NCBI GenBank assembly: GCA_032622095.1
Contig: CP136063.1
Location: 90,187,980 to 90,251,979 of the forward strand
Length of the DNA: 64,000 nt
Direction of reading: 5' to 3'
Source: Siphonodentalium dalli
Taxonomy: Eukaryota; Mollusca; Scaphopoda; Gadilida; Siphonodentaliidae
The notes under the pieces were generated by a model, which made no database searches, was not told the DNA's origin, and saw only the letters and a program-made list of their open reading frames with translations. Below, in pieces: positions 58,001 to 61,669 of this stretch; within the stretch, counting starts at the first letter, position 1, and every line of letters begins with the position of its first letter. The position numbers and the translations under genes are program-made.

Positions 58001-58347
58001 ACAGTGAAATGGGCGGGTTGACTCAGGGGCAGGTAGTCACGGACCCAATATAGGGATGGTGGTGTCACTGATGATTGTAATTTAGCCCTTGGCCTTGGCT
58101 TGTCATGAAGTTGTCACAAACTTGTGACTATTTTTTTTTGGACATATAATCAATGCCTTTCGCTAGGCTCGAAATTGTACAAAATAATTTACTTTTTAAT
58201 GGAAACTTTATCAGAATCTAGACTAAATGAGTCCAAATCAGAGGAGTCAGATTCGTCATTTGAGCGAAGGAGTTCGTGTCCATTTTTAGTTTTTCTTCTT
58301 GATTTCCCATTTCCAACGAGAGCGTCAAGTTGACGCCGTTTTTTCAT
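15921..58347 (-). CDS. EFCAB14: EFCAB14-like single-pass membrane coiled-coil protein, 12 coding exons
   Basis: The span covers twelve exons that join in frame to 494 codons plus TGA (1485 nt), close to the roughly 495 residues I recall for the vertebrate protein. Exon phases: 1/2 splits a codon 2+1, 2/3 splits 1+2, exons 3-11 join in phase 0, and 11/12 splits 1+2. Residues 1-52 are basic then Ser/Asp-rich. Residues 63-84 are a hydrophobic anchor ending GLIWM. Residues 85-456 are mostly heptad-like, polar coiled coil with sequons NVT, NLT, NNT, NMS, NLS and NGS, which fits a type II protein with a lumenal or extracellular C-terminus. Family assignment rests on three blocks resembling my memory of EFCAB14: the N-terminal KKRRQLDALVG, the anchor, and the LPNVV..SVASIG stretch. 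The vertebrate protein ends in EF-hands; here it ends in a Ser/Thr/Pro-rich tail and DDFEFP without a calcium loop. The family's biochemical role is poorly known and none is asserted. No other exon pair in the window competes for these splice sites. Confidence 0.88.
16197..16399. mobile_element. pogo/Tigger-like palindromic MITE, copy F
   Basis: Full right arm; the left arm has a diverged stretch around AGTATTATGAATGGCATATT. It lies in the intron between exons 11 and 12, about 160 bp upstream of the exon 12 acceptor. Confidence 0.8.
16550..18345 (+). repeat. degenerate tandem noncoding repeat (AAGATGGCNGCTGGNGGCCATGTTTTT)
   Basis: Units of about 180 bp with AATCCAAGATGGCCACTAGC / GGCCATGTTTTT, then AATTTGATGGCTCCCATCTAG, then GATGAGGGATGTGACCTGTAGG and GGATTTAGTGATGCAAAGAG. 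The end CCATGGCAATAGCTCAAATT is shared with the arrays at 27.6 and 53.1 kb. It lies between exons 12 and 11. The 131-codon minus-strand frame at 17920-18315 is a by-product. Confidence 0.8.
18542..18683 (-). CDS. EFCAB14: EFCAB14-like exon 11 (last coiled-coil segment)
   Basis: Acceptor TCTTCTGCAG/CTTCTA; donor ACACCAG/GTATGT. Residues 410-456 plus one base. The helix MEVNTNIDKLQNNLSSTKKS continues into VMDLATKVEGLS and ends in a polar stretch (TSPDDKTP). It aligns by eye with the region of vertebrate EFCAB14 just before its Pro/Ser-rich linker and EF-hands. Confidence 0.9.
19114..19262 (-). mobile_element. LINE 3' tail with CCTAT repeats
   Basis: On the minus strand: a GC-rich stretch (AGCCCGATAGGGCTAGGCTA), then TTGTAAATAAACTATCCTAT, then TCCTATCC repeats. 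A polymerase-less 3' end with short tandem repeats is typical of heavily 5'-truncated CR1/L2-type LINEs. Confidence 0.6.
19390..19497 (-). CDS. EFCAB14: EFCAB14-like exon 10
   Basis: Acceptor CATTTTTCAG/ATGAAT; donor ATCAAG/GTTTGT. Thirty-six codons, residues 374-409, phase 0. Visible blocks are MNAEMKNLSVITPADSNYV and AAFQNLSSHYHQDIK, with two NLS sequons. A long-inverted-repeat MITE is inserted only about 25 bp upstream of the acceptor (19523-19961), so this intron holds an insertion unusually close to a splice site. Confidence 0.87.
19523..19961. mobile_element. long-inverted-repeat MITE (GAATGAGGTCCCC family), copy 4
   Basis: CAAGTCTGAGTTCACTATG to CACACTAAACTCAGGATTG. The flanks share ACACCACACCAMATG, so the target duplication may be up to 15 bp. 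It sits about 25 bp upstream of the exon 10 acceptor. Confidence 0.78.
20124..21645. mobile_element. 1.5-kb TA-flanked DNA element, TAGAGCGTTTGCA ends
   Basis: The left end TAGAGCGTTTGCAATTACGT and the right end TGCAAACGCTCTA form inverted repeats that extend with gaps to a shared CCATGTTGGAGGTA block about 40 bp inside. TA borders each side. It has interrupted an older repeat whose halves (AGGGAGAAGTGACTTCTC type) lie at 20040-20123 and 21646-21845. The 60-80-codon frames inside look like chance. The superfamily is uncertain. Confidence 0.65.
22091..22195 (-). CDS. candidate alternative exon with in-frame stop (between exons 9 and 10)
   Basis: Acceptor TTTGTGTCAG/GCAGCC; donor CCGTAG/GTAAAC. 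It is 105 nt, begins in phase 0 as exon 9 requires, and only that frame is open. It reads AATNCDSEDSLVESPIARQG, then a further 14 residues, then TAG as the last three exon bases. If spliced after exon 9 the product would stop at about 407 residues with a new 34-residue tail, or the message would be a decay target. An upstream donor (CACC/GTAGGT) would shift the frame instead. It may also be an exon lost through a nonsense change. The protein-like composition and good splice sites support it, but there is no homology evidence. Confidence 0.42.
   Translation of the reverse strand, partial: AATNCDSEDSLVESPIARQGGISSVTMIPINSAP
22329..22433 (-). CDS. EFCAB14: EFCAB14-like exon 9
   Basis: Acceptor CATTTTCAG/ATTAGC; donor GATCAG/GTGCGT. 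Thirty-five codons, residues 339-373, phase 0. It begins ISNNTSAQDT (overlapping sequons) and continues as an amphipathic helix (ISAKVENMSDSISELWRDID). A second candidate exon of the same length, in the same phase, lies only about 130 bp downstream in the transcript sense. Confidence 0.9.
23798..23974 (-). CDS. EFCAB14: EFCAB14-like exon 8 (longest exon)
   Basis: Acceptor TTATTCAG/GAGAGA; donor GATCTT/GTGAGT. Fifty-nine codons, residues 280-338, phase 0. A short helix (ERINDLESMGNNMQTSIERL) is followed by a Ser/Gly/Thr/Pro linker (SGSTGTGSEPIMPTTNTVS) and another helix (DDDLEKMKNDLKKFTLDL). The vertebrate protein likewise has a Pro/Ser linker interrupting the coiled coil. Confidence 0.9.
24541..24812. 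mobile_element. long-inverted-repeat MITE (GAATGAGGTCCCC family), eroded copy 5
   Basis: Core blocks (TTTCATCCTCTGGGTACCTC, GATGAGGCCTAAGCAGAATA, GGGGTGAATTTAGTGATGCT) remain, but both ends are eroded. Confidence 0.6.
25431..25559. mobile_element. pogo/Tigger-like palindromic MITE, copy G (right end lost)
   Basis: The left arm is intact from TA-CAGTAATGCCC; after the loop only GCCAACAAGCCATATTTCTG remains. It lies about 90 bp from exon 7. Confidence 0.75.
25650..25739 (-). CDS. EFCAB14: EFCAB14-like exon 7 (coiled coil)
   Basis: Acceptor TTATTTCAG/TTTATG; donor CATGAG/GTAAGT. Thirty codons, residues 250-279, phase 0. FMNLKNTVDAMSKSVEANLT has regular hydrophobic spacing and contains a sequon (NLT). 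A different frame stays open across part of this stretch but does not fit the neighbouring exons. Confidence 0.88.
26112..26567. mobile_element. long-inverted-repeat MITE (GAATGAGGTCCCC family), copy 6
   Basis: CAAGCCTGAGTTTATGTGCC to GGCACACTAAACTCAGACCTG. It lies in the intron between exons 6 and 7. The inner hairpin GCTATCCCGCATAGCGGGCTAGC is well preserved. Confidence 0.78.
26785..26850 (-). CDS. EFCAB14: EFCAB14-like exon 6 (short, Gln/Ser-rich)
   Basis: Acceptor CATTCACCAG/GCGCAG; donor CAGCAG/GTAATG. Twenty-two codons, residues 228-249, phase 0: AQQSSTVSPHQSLKDGMQLQ then QQ. The length is a multiple of three and both borders are phase 0, so it could be skipped without breaking the frame. 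It probably forms a flexible linker between coiled-coil segments. Confidence 0.82.
27037..27168 (-). CDS. EFCAB14: EFCAB14-like exon 5 (SVASIG motif)
   Basis: Acceptor TGTTTTCAG/AGTGTT; donor ATACAG/GTACCT. Forty-four codons (residues 184-227), phase 0. It starts SVASIGSDVDAIKGW and continues as an amphipathic helix (IDAKIQDFQTKADQIEELS). The opening hexapeptide matches the vertebrate EFCAB14 motif and anchors the assignment in the middle of the protein. Confidence 0.92.
27232..27415. mobile_element. TTAA-type foldback MITE, truncated copy 6
   Basis: ATTAACCCTGCATTAAAGATCC followed by GTGCATTCTCTTATATATGTG, then a Tigger-like fragment, then GAATGCACTGGCTTACAAGG. The right end is absent. It lies just upstream of exon 5. 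Confidence 0.55.
27294..27405. mobile_element. fragment of a second pogo/Tigger-like element
   Basis: It starts CAGTAAAACCTCTCCAAACC, a typical Tigger-type end, and continues with CGAACACCTTTCGGTCC. No matching right end was seen. It is embedded in a truncated TTAA-type repeat (27232-27415). Confidence 0.5.
27640..28670 (+). repeat. tandem noncoding repeat, about 175-180-bp units, five to six copies
   Basis: CCAAGATGGCTGCTGGCGGC, CATGTTTTTTGCCGAATGACC, CCAAAATGACTCGTTCCCAT, ACATCCATGACAAATTTCAT and GGATTTAGTCATGCAAAGAG repeat in order. The array closes with ACACACACACGCACGGATGA and GCAATAGCTCAAACTTTACA. Units are more alike than in the 16.6-kb array, so this expansion is younger. Confidence 0.87.
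29473..29602. mobile_element. TTAA-type foldback MITE, CCCTTTGAGTGCCAGG subfamily, short copy
   Basis: Bordered by TTAA on both sides, with ends CCCTTTGAGTGCCAGG and CCTGGCACTCAAAGGG. An isolated right-end fragment with the same ATCGG..TTGGCACTGAAAGGGTTAA logic is at 26977-27018. Confidence 0.7.
30211..30290 (-). mobile_element. possible retroelement 3' tail with TA repeats
   Basis: On the minus strand, CTCTGTGAAGGGAGGACAAT is followed by AAAGATATATATATATA. The layout resembles other truncated retroelement tails here, but the evidence is thin. Confidence 0.35.
30335..31033. mobile_element. TTAA-type foldback MITE, long copy 7
   Basis: TTAA-CCCTTTCATGATGGGAGC to ATAGAAGG-TTAA, holding several inverted CATTCTCTTATATATGCG blocks and a nested palindromic MITE (30410-30626). 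It ends about 75 bp from exon 4. Confidence 0.68.
30410..30626. mobile_element. pogo/Tigger-like palindromic MITE, copy H, nested
   Basis: Full-length, near-perfect hairpin inserted into a TTAA-type foldback repeat (30335-31033), interrupting TTATACATGTA/TATCTGAGTC. It is therefore younger than its host repeat. Confidence 0.84.
31109..31207 (-). CDS. EFCAB14: EFCAB14-like exon 4
   Basis: Acceptor AATTTCAG/GTGAAG; donor AAAAAT/GTAAGT. Thirty-three codons (residues 151-183), phase 0 at both ends. It ends DDIKDLPNVVNSLKN, which leads directly into the SVASIG of exon 5. The pattern LP..V..L.+SVASIG is also how I recall the vertebrate protein running. Confidence 0.9.
31823..31958. repeat. 136-bp palindrome with GC-rich centre
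   Basis: Arms run from TATTAATTGGTTGTTTCCAC to CAAACAACCAATTAATA and are GC-rich inside (GAGTTATGAGGCCTCGGTCC / GACCTCGGCCTCATAACTC), centred near 31890. Confidence 0.85.
32451..32596 (-). CDS. EFCAB14: EFCAB14-like exon 3 (coiled coil)
   Basis: Acceptor AATTGTAG/TTGAAT; donor GCTAAG/GTTAGT. Residues 102-150. Two leading bases complete a Val codon begun in exon 2. The stretch DDLQRVNTELQDIHQKLKDL is heptad-like, followed by a short TGGGG linker and a sequon (NVT). Intron 2 upstream is 22.6 kb, by far the largest of the gene. Confidence 0.9.
33029..35781 (+). repeat. long noncoding repeat with degenerate 150-bp units, closing CAGGTGAGCTAAA
   Basis: It begins with AAGACAGTCAAAGACTGTGG and GTCGCTCACCAGACTGCAAA, runs through units containing CCCATTTGAACAAATCTGAA, CCCAGTCACCCAAGGACC, AAATATAAGCTAAATAGGCC and TTTTAAGAATTACTATGG, and closes with GGACGGACGGACGACGGACG and CTATAGCTCCACCGGAGACT. 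Related copies at 36.8 and 39.9 kb share both borders or the closing block. No coding frame. Confidence 0.8.
34250..34906 (+). repeat. recent direct tandem duplication of about 325 bp
   Basis: 34250-34573 and 34574-34906 are nearly identical: both run from TCTGTATCCCTGTCACCCAA to GTCAGATTCATCATTCACAA. Differences are scattered point changes plus a few short indels (for example an ACATGTAG insertion in the second unit). It lies within the larger repeat at 33.0-35.8 kb. Confidence 0.92.
36162..36339. mobile_element. pogo/Tigger-like palindromic MITE, copy I
   Basis: TA-flanked ends are present; the central loop part is deleted (GGAAAGATTTCCGAC joins the arms). Confidence 0.8.
36395..36715. repeat. 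GC-rich islet of short GCCGTTCGGCCGCAGTG repeats
   Basis: Much richer in G+C and CpG than its surroundings. TTGCCGTTCGGCCGCAGTG and GTTGCCGCAGTGTACTT occur in several imperfect forms on both strands. A minus-strand frame of 134 codons and smaller ones on both strands stay open because of the repeat, and I do not consider them genes. Confidence 0.7.
36800..37770 (+). repeat. second copy of the CAGTCAATGACTGTGG repeat, truncated
   Basis: The left border AAGACAGTCAATGACTGTGG and GACGCTCACCTACTGTAAAG matches the 33.0-kb copy. The inside is diverged, the last unit (GAACATGCCGCCCATGGACC) is recognisable, and it ends in a GGATGGACAGACCAATGG run without the usual closing block. Confidence 0.65.
37891..38323. 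mobile_element. long-inverted-repeat MITE (GAATGAGGTCCCC family), copy 7
   Basis: CAAGCCTGAATTCAGTGTGT to TCTTAATTCAAGCTTGG, with the core diverged but recognisable. Confidence 0.72.
38727..38885. repeat. 159-bp near-perfect palindrome
   Basis: Arms of about 75 bp from GGTTATCACCACCATGTGTG to CACACAGGGTGATGATAACC, centred near 38806 (GACGAGTCCGTAGGACGAGTC). Only a few mismatches. It would form a cruciform or hairpin. No flanking duplication recognised. Confidence 0.88.
39930..40361 (+). repeat. third copy of the repeat, closing part only
   Basis: Two units (CCCACATTTGACCCAGTGAC, CCCAATCGGCCCGACAACTT), a GGACGGACAGACGG microsatellite, then the closing block CTCCACCGGAGACTTCGTCT and CAGGTGAGCTAA, identical to that at 35.75 kb. 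Confidence 0.78.
40362..41700. other. intron 2 sequence without recognised features
   Basis: AT-rich, no coding signal. GGCAAAAATTATTTTCATTT and CCAAAATCACTGTCAGC fragments hint at old repeats, but I could not group them. Confidence 0.45.
41702..41755. mobile_element. pogo/Tigger-like MITE relic, copy J
   Basis: Only a left end remains: TACAGTAAGGTTCTAAATAA, an ATTATATT insertion, then CGACTCCTTAACCACAGCA. Confidence 0.55.
42054..42341. mobile_element. TTAA-type foldback MITE, copy 8
   Basis: TTAA-CCCTTTCTGGCTTTCATG on the left, CCCGTCATGAAAGGG-TTAA on the right, with the core as in the other copies. Confidence 0.7.
42735..43175. mobile_element. long-inverted-repeat MITE (GAATGAGGTCCCC family), copy 8
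   Basis: CAAGTCTTCAAATAGTGTG to CACACTATTTCAAGGCTTG, closest to the 3.4-kb copy in its end sequence. Confidence 0.75.
44418..45511. mobile_element. non-autonomous hAT element with exact 8-bp TSD GGTTGGTG
   Basis: Ends TAGTGTTCAAACGA and TCGTTTGAACACTA are perfect 14-bp inverted repeats. GGTTGGTG occurs immediately outside both (44410-44417 and 45512-45519). Subterminal GACTAGTCGA-type palindromes are clustered within about 100 bp of each end, as expected for transposase binding sites. No transposase is visible, so it is non-autonomous. Confidence 0.9.
46150..48717 (+). repeat. degenerate 42-bp minisatellite (ATGGTCATGGGTGAGGTGCATATG type)
   Basis: Units such as GGAGTGACTATATGG + TCATGGGTGAGGTG + CATATGTATACAT recur at about 42 bp, with many point changes and small indels. 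It is split by the hAT element at 46923-47786. Because the unit length is a multiple of three, a 194-codon minus-strand frame is open at 46354-46938 with a 14-residue His-rich period (HIHLTHDH); I regard it as a by-product. Confidence 0.82.
46923..47786. mobile_element. non-autonomous hAT element with exact 8-bp TSD GTATAGGG
   Basis: Ends TAGACCCCGAAGCC and GGCTTCGGGCTCTA match at 13 of 14 positions. GTATAGGG flanks both (46915-46922 and 47787-47794). Clusters of GTGGCTGGC / ATGGCGGC lie near both ends. The element splits a 42-bp minisatellite; the inverted copy of that minisatellite near 52.1 kb reads straight through the site, giving an empty-site control. Open frames inside do not resemble a transposase. 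Confidence 0.88.
48890..51750. other. spacer between the inverted arms, intron 2
   Basis: AT-rich and low in recognisable repeats. A copy of a CAATAGCTCAAACATTTTCT motif linked to GTCCGTCCGTCTGTC lies at 49673-49760. No exon-like frames. Confidence 0.5.
51756..52387 (-). repeat. short arm of the inverted repeat pair
   Basis: It starts GTCAACCTTTAACGTGAAAGAGCCC, runs through about ten 42-bp units, then ATGATCAGTTAATATACAAA and CGTCATATTTTCAACTT. Read in reverse it matches 44044-44160 joined directly to 46750-46922 and to the inner end at 48883, without the hAT or foldback insertions. It therefore preserves the empty sites. Confidence 0.75.
52400..53110. other. intron 2 sequence with AAAATGGCGGCC patches
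   Basis: TTTTGGCGGCCATCTTGG and AAAATGGCGGCCAGGATGG patches resemble those at 44.3 and 56.2 kb and suggest a diverged repeat family. No exon. Confidence 0.4.
53120..53630 (+). repeat. short copy of the AAGATGGC / GGCAATAGCTCAAACTT repeat
   Basis: Two degenerate units (ATCCAAGATGGCTGCCGGCA; GGTGATGATCGGATGAGAG) followed by the family's closing block GACGGACACACGCAAG..GCAATAGCTCAAACTTGAC. Confidence 0.75.
53640..55230. other. intron 2 sequence near exon 2
   Basis: Apart from the palindrome at 54149-54269, this is AT-rich DNA without coding frames or clear repeats. Confidence 0.5.
54149..54269. repeat. 121-bp palindrome
   Basis: GTCGCAATTCTAGACAAAGT at the left pairs with ATTTTGTATAGATTTGCGAC at the right; the centre is GAGCTTTAGCGAAGCTC. 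Mismatches are more frequent than in the 31.8- and 38.7-kb hairpins. Confidence 0.78.
55245..55393 (-). CDS. EFCAB14: EFCAB14-like exon 2 (transmembrane anchor)
   Basis: Acceptor CTTTTAG/ACATGG; donor CTACAG/GTAATT. Residues 52-101. After a Cys/Ser-rich juxtamembrane stretch (HGYRSVCSSC) comes a hydrophobic helix at about residues 63-84 rich in Val, Ile and Leu, ending GLIWMHFQ, then the start of a coiled coil (LKQEITTLKDRLA). The 2+1 codon split with exon 1 restores a Lys codon. This is the exon most diagnostic of the family. Confidence 0.92.
55960..56030. repeat. 71-bp palindrome; one half also at window start
   Basis: TTAGATCATGCCATGCATCT pairs with AGATTCATGACATGATCTAA around GTCTAACGCCCGTAGAC. 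The right half recurs at about 45-75 (GCCAGAGTAGAGATTCATAG then CATGATCTAT), so it belongs to a dispersed family. Confidence 0.75.
56606..56818 (-). CDS. unrecognised 70-codon ORF inside intron 1
   Basis: An intact ATG-to-TGA frame on the same strand as the EFCAB14-like gene. Its composition is more protein-like than surrounding noise: it begins MSALFDAQRMPDLACLHGCC, has PEFNPLMTYIPMYNAHFEG in the middle, and ends VTKECVDNCARGPKY, with five cysteines. I do not recognise a family. No splice sites in a compatible phase make it an exon of the host gene. It could be a small single-exon gene, a relic of a mobile element, or chance. Confidence 0.28.
   Translation of the reverse strand: MSALFDAQRMPDLACLHGCCPEFNPLMTYIPMYNAHFEGKQWVRKLGLIDRNLGFVTKECVDNCARGPKY
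57085..57212 (+). repeat. short tandem repeat, about 64-bp units, two copies
   Basis: ACTGTTATTCCGCCCCGTRC, TGTTATTGKGTYTGA and AAAATRTGCCGCCCTGTAC occur twice in order within intron 1. A nearby CTTCGTTCAT repeat occupies 57685-57790. Confidence 0.75.
58193..58347 (-). CDS. EFCAB14: EFCAB14-like exon 1 (start codon, cytosolic N-terminus)
   Basis: The ATG at 58347 opens residues 1-51 plus two bases of codon 52. It begins MKKRRQLDALVGNGKSRRK, then a Ser/Asp-rich stretch (DESDSSDLDSFSLDSD). Vertebrate EFCAB14 starts with the same basic block followed by an acidic Ser-rich stretch, which fixes this start. The donor is AAAAA/GTAAAT. Just upstream, TTGATTTTAG/GCC looks like an acceptor, so a separate 5' UTR exon may exist. 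Confidence 0.87.
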
Positions 58348-58920
58348 CCTTTTTGATGGCCTAAAATCAACATTTATTCTCGTTTGTTTATCCAGCTTGA
58401 TCAGCTAAACCGGCTACGCGGTTAGAAAGTGTTGATACTCTTCATGAATAGGATAAAACGTCAAAATACTCCATCGCAATTATAAGAGAAAATCAATAGC
58501 GGAAGTATTACGATAACACGAAAATAGGAAAAGTTGCCAGGTGTAGATGATTCTGATTGGACAGGTGCGCGAAATCAAAAGTTGAGACAGGAACGGGAAC
58601 ACATTTCTAGGAGATAAATCAAAAGTTGTACAAAGGAACCGGACGATCACGATCGACAGATGTTTAACCCATCCACTGTCGATAGTAAATTACTATATTC
58701 GGAATCATAATTTGAGTTTTGATGTTGAATTATTAGAGTATACTGTTATGTACTATTATAGAACAATGTACATAATAACACAAATTATTGGAATTTATGG
58801 GTCAAATAATATGGAGGCAACACATATACAACTTAAGAGAATGCACCGACACAGGATATGTAATGCTGTACCAGCGCAGCTTTGGATTAAATGTGAAAAG
58901 GTGACCTGGACATATAATAC
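58348..58920. other. upstream region of the EFCAB14-like gene
   Basis: Holds the presumptive 5' UTR and promoter. No TATA box at a convincing position and no other start. A TTAA-family fragment (GAGAATGCACCGACACAGG, GTACCAGCGCAGC) lies at 58838-58880, so the transposon cluster begins within about 500 bp of the start codon. Confidence 0.45.
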
Positions 58921-59828
58921 GGTATCCAGACGATTGGGAACCTTGGACGATTGGGACCTTAAGTTAGACGATTGGGACCTCGGGACGATTGGACGATTGG
59001 GACCTTGAGTCAGGACGATTGGGACATTGAGTCAGGACTATTGGGACCTTGTGTAATTCCTTATTCAAGTGATTATATTTATTGTGTATATACTTTATAT
59101 TCATAATGCAGACCATTCCTATTAAATAATTATTACATTATATAGATAGATAGATAGATAGATAATTTTTTAATGGCTAAAAGATGCAAAATTTGCAGAC
59201 ATATGAGCATAAGCATATATACAAAAGAGTAACACAGAGTGTGACATTCATATAGTATAAATATAAAAAGTATAGATATATAAATATAACAAGAATGCAG
59301 CTTGACAGTTCTGTAGAGGGACAAGATAGTGAATAAACCTAGCTTAGTAATGACTACAAAATAGATACTCGTACCTTTATATATATACAAACATGAAAAA
59401 TCAACCCGTGCTATATCCCACCCTCCTCCCTCAACAGGACTGTCATGTTGCTTAAGAGATACTAGTAAGAGAACCAACAGCTCTTCGCCACCTGCATATA
59501 CACACTGCTGCCATGTATGGCCGGCTTTAGACTGGCATGTCCATGACCGAAAGATGGAATCCCTAAATACAGGCAGCAGTGACAATATATGCAGCTGGCC
59601 AAGTACTGTCATCGTACATAGAAAGATAGAGAGGAAAATAGAGTAGTAGAAGAGAAATATACATATGAATATGCTCGTCTGACAAGTCATGCTATCGATT
59701 GCCATCAAGGAGCGCACAGGAAAGCAAGCCAAAGCTTGCTTATTTCCACTGTGGTCCTTAATGGTAACCGACCACATGACTGACCAGGCCACAGCACAAG
59801 TTCTCATAAGGTCGTACGGTATTATTAA

Positions 59829-60306
59829 AGGTACTCAATCCGAACAGGGTCCCCATCTCAATAGATTCCAACAACAACAATCCGACCAGAGGGTCCCATA
59901 TTACTATTTCTTTGGCTTTGGGGGTAAAAAATATTTGATTCGAGTCGAGGAACCCATCAAACAAAGCTCAGAGTTATTAGATATTGATTTTTGAAATTTG
60001 TTATTTGCTCGAGATGAGTACTAATAATTGCCATCAATTTTGTAACCTGCTCGAGATGTGTACACCAAAACACTATTCAAACAGACAAGGATGGATAACT
60101 CTAAAATCAAGTGGTAATAATAACGCAATTTTGACTGTCTTCTGGGCCAGAAAGTATTCCCGATAATGAAAAATAATAGATTTCTAAAATCCATATCTAA
60201 CAAATCTGAGCTTTGATGGGTGACTTCCTCGACTCGAATCAAATATTTTTGACCCCCGAAGCCATTGAAATAGTAATTGAGAGGAGTTTTATCGGATTGA
60301 GTACCT
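59829..60306. mobile_element. TTAA-flanked MITE, AGGTACTCAATCCGA family, copy 1
   Basis: Inverted ends AGGTACTCAATCCGA and CGGATTGAGTACCT, each bordered by TTAA (59825-59828 and 60307-60310), indicating a TTAA-duplicating transposon (piggyBac or Kolobok type). It sits within the LINE 3' UTR, so it is younger than the LINE. Related copies are at 8376-8819 and 788-1113. Confidence 0.72.
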
Positions 60307-60327
60307 TTAATAGCATGATTCACACCA

Positions 60328-61258
60328 TTAATAATATACAAAGTCAGATTCCTCAGTACCTAAAATTTTATCGAATAATTCCTGTTTTATTAGGTGATTC
60401 CATGTAGCCAAGTTGCAGTTAGGTTCAATATATTTTACATAATTATTCCACAACGTGATTCCTGTGTAGAAAAAGCTATTGTAACCAAATACCCTAACAT
60501 GAGGCACAGATAATCTAAAGATTCCAGACCGGAGATTATATTTACAATGAGTGTTCGAAAATTGGAATCCATCTCTTAGGTAGGTAGGAGCTTTCCCATC
60601 TGTTATATTTTTCATGATAGTCAGCTTTCTTTGGGAAACTCTGGATTCAACCGGAAGCCATTTAATGGTTTTAAACTCTTCATAACCTATATGTGAAAAT
60701 CTATCCAAGCTCAGAACAAACCGGATTAATATGTTTTGAAATATTTGTAGTTTATTTTTGGTAGTTGTACTCAAAGAGCTATACCAAATAGAGGATGCAT
60801 AATCGAGGTGGCATTGAATTAATGAGTTAGCAAGTAGTTTCTTTGTGAAAGGGGTTAGAAAGTCAGCCTTTCTATATAAAAATTTGAGACGAGCAGTTAC
60901 TTTATTTAGTACCTGTTTGGCCATTTGTTCCCCAGTGAGACTTTCATCGAGACAGGCACCCAGATATTTCACCTCCTTGACGGACTGAATATTGATACCG
61001 TTGCAGCAGATTACAAGTTCGGGACATTTATTAATTTTGCGTTTGGAGCCAAATAAGATGGATTCTGTTTTGCCTAAATGAAGTGACAATTTGTTGTCGA
61101 CTAGCCAGTGGCTTAGTGATGTTAATTCAGTACTCAGTTGATCTGCTATCACTTTTGAATCATTTCCCGAGACTATCAAAGCTGAGTCATCTGCGTACAG
61201 TAGTAACTAGCAATTTGCGGCTGCAACGGCATCATTCACGTATAATAAAAACAGAAGA
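60328..61258 (-). pseudogene. non-LTR retrotransposon reverse transcriptase, C-terminal part, broken
   Basis: An open frame of 283 codons (from 61179) covers the end of the RT palm, thumb and C-terminal region of a jockey/CR1/L2-type polymerase. Just upstream, the same frame reads PLLFLLYVNDAV, then a TAG, then LLLYADDSA, so the catalytic YADD is present but a stop lies about seven residues before it. Other typical blocks are HLGKTESILFGSKRK, VKYLGACLDESL, IQCHLDYASSIWY and HIGYEEFKTIKWLPV. Everything N-terminal (endonuclease, fingers) is missing, so it is 5'-truncated and inactive. Confidence 0.88.
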
Positions 61259-61669
61259 GGTCAAGCAGTGGGACAGCTATGACTTAAAAGAAATTTCGTC
61301 GTCATCACTACTCAAAGAAATTTCCAAACTATATGCACCAGTTCGACAGAACGAGAAAGACAACGACCAATAATTGAAGATGTTACAGTTAAATGCATGC
61401 TCGTTAATCAAATATCGTTATTATTGATTTTCATTAAATAATTATTATATTTATTAATTCCATTACACAAATAAAATTTGATTTTAAACTAATATACTTG
61501 TACTATGAAAAAGCAATTACGCAAGGTCCCAATCGTCCTGACTCAAGGTCCCAATCGTCCTGACTCAAGGTCCCAATCATCCAAGGTCCCAATCGTCCGA
61601 GGTCCCAATCGTCCAAGGTCCCAATCGTCCGAGGTCCAAATCGTCCAAGGTCCCAATCGTCTGACAATC

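Larger units (their letters stand above)
59142..61258 (-). mobile_element. 5'-truncated LINE (jockey/CR1/L2-like) with TCTA-repeat tail
   Basis: The reverse transcriptase fragment is followed in its own sense by a long 3' UTR ending at the TAGATAGATAGA microsatellite (59142-59164 on the plus strand). A tail of short tandem repeats directly after CCATTAAAAAATTA is typical of CR1/L2-type LINEs. A TTAA-flanked MITE (59829-60306) splits the 3' UTR immediately after the RT stop. I did not find a clear target duplication. Confidence 0.75.
58928..61662. mobile_element. foldback-type DNA transposon with minisatellite inverted repeats
   Basis: The left end (58928-59050) is a tandem array of GACGATTGGGACCTT-type units. 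The right end (61522-61662) is the same array inverted. The reverse complement of the right end starts CAGACGATTGGGACCTTGG and the left end starts CAGACGATTGGGAACCTTGG. Both carry the longer unit with GAGTCAG toward the inside, and both continue into a similar GTAATT stretch before diverging. A LINE occupies most of the inside. Remaining non-LINE sequence (61262-61373, plus strand) has a short open frame including VKQWDSYDLKEISSSSLL that could be a remnant of the element's own protein. Superfamily unknown; no target duplication seen. Confidence 0.6.

Noticed and set aside
59133-59807. 224-codon minus-strand open frame
   Set aside because: It covers the LINE 3' UTR and TCTA tail; composition is low-complexity hydrophobic and it matches no polymerase or other domain.
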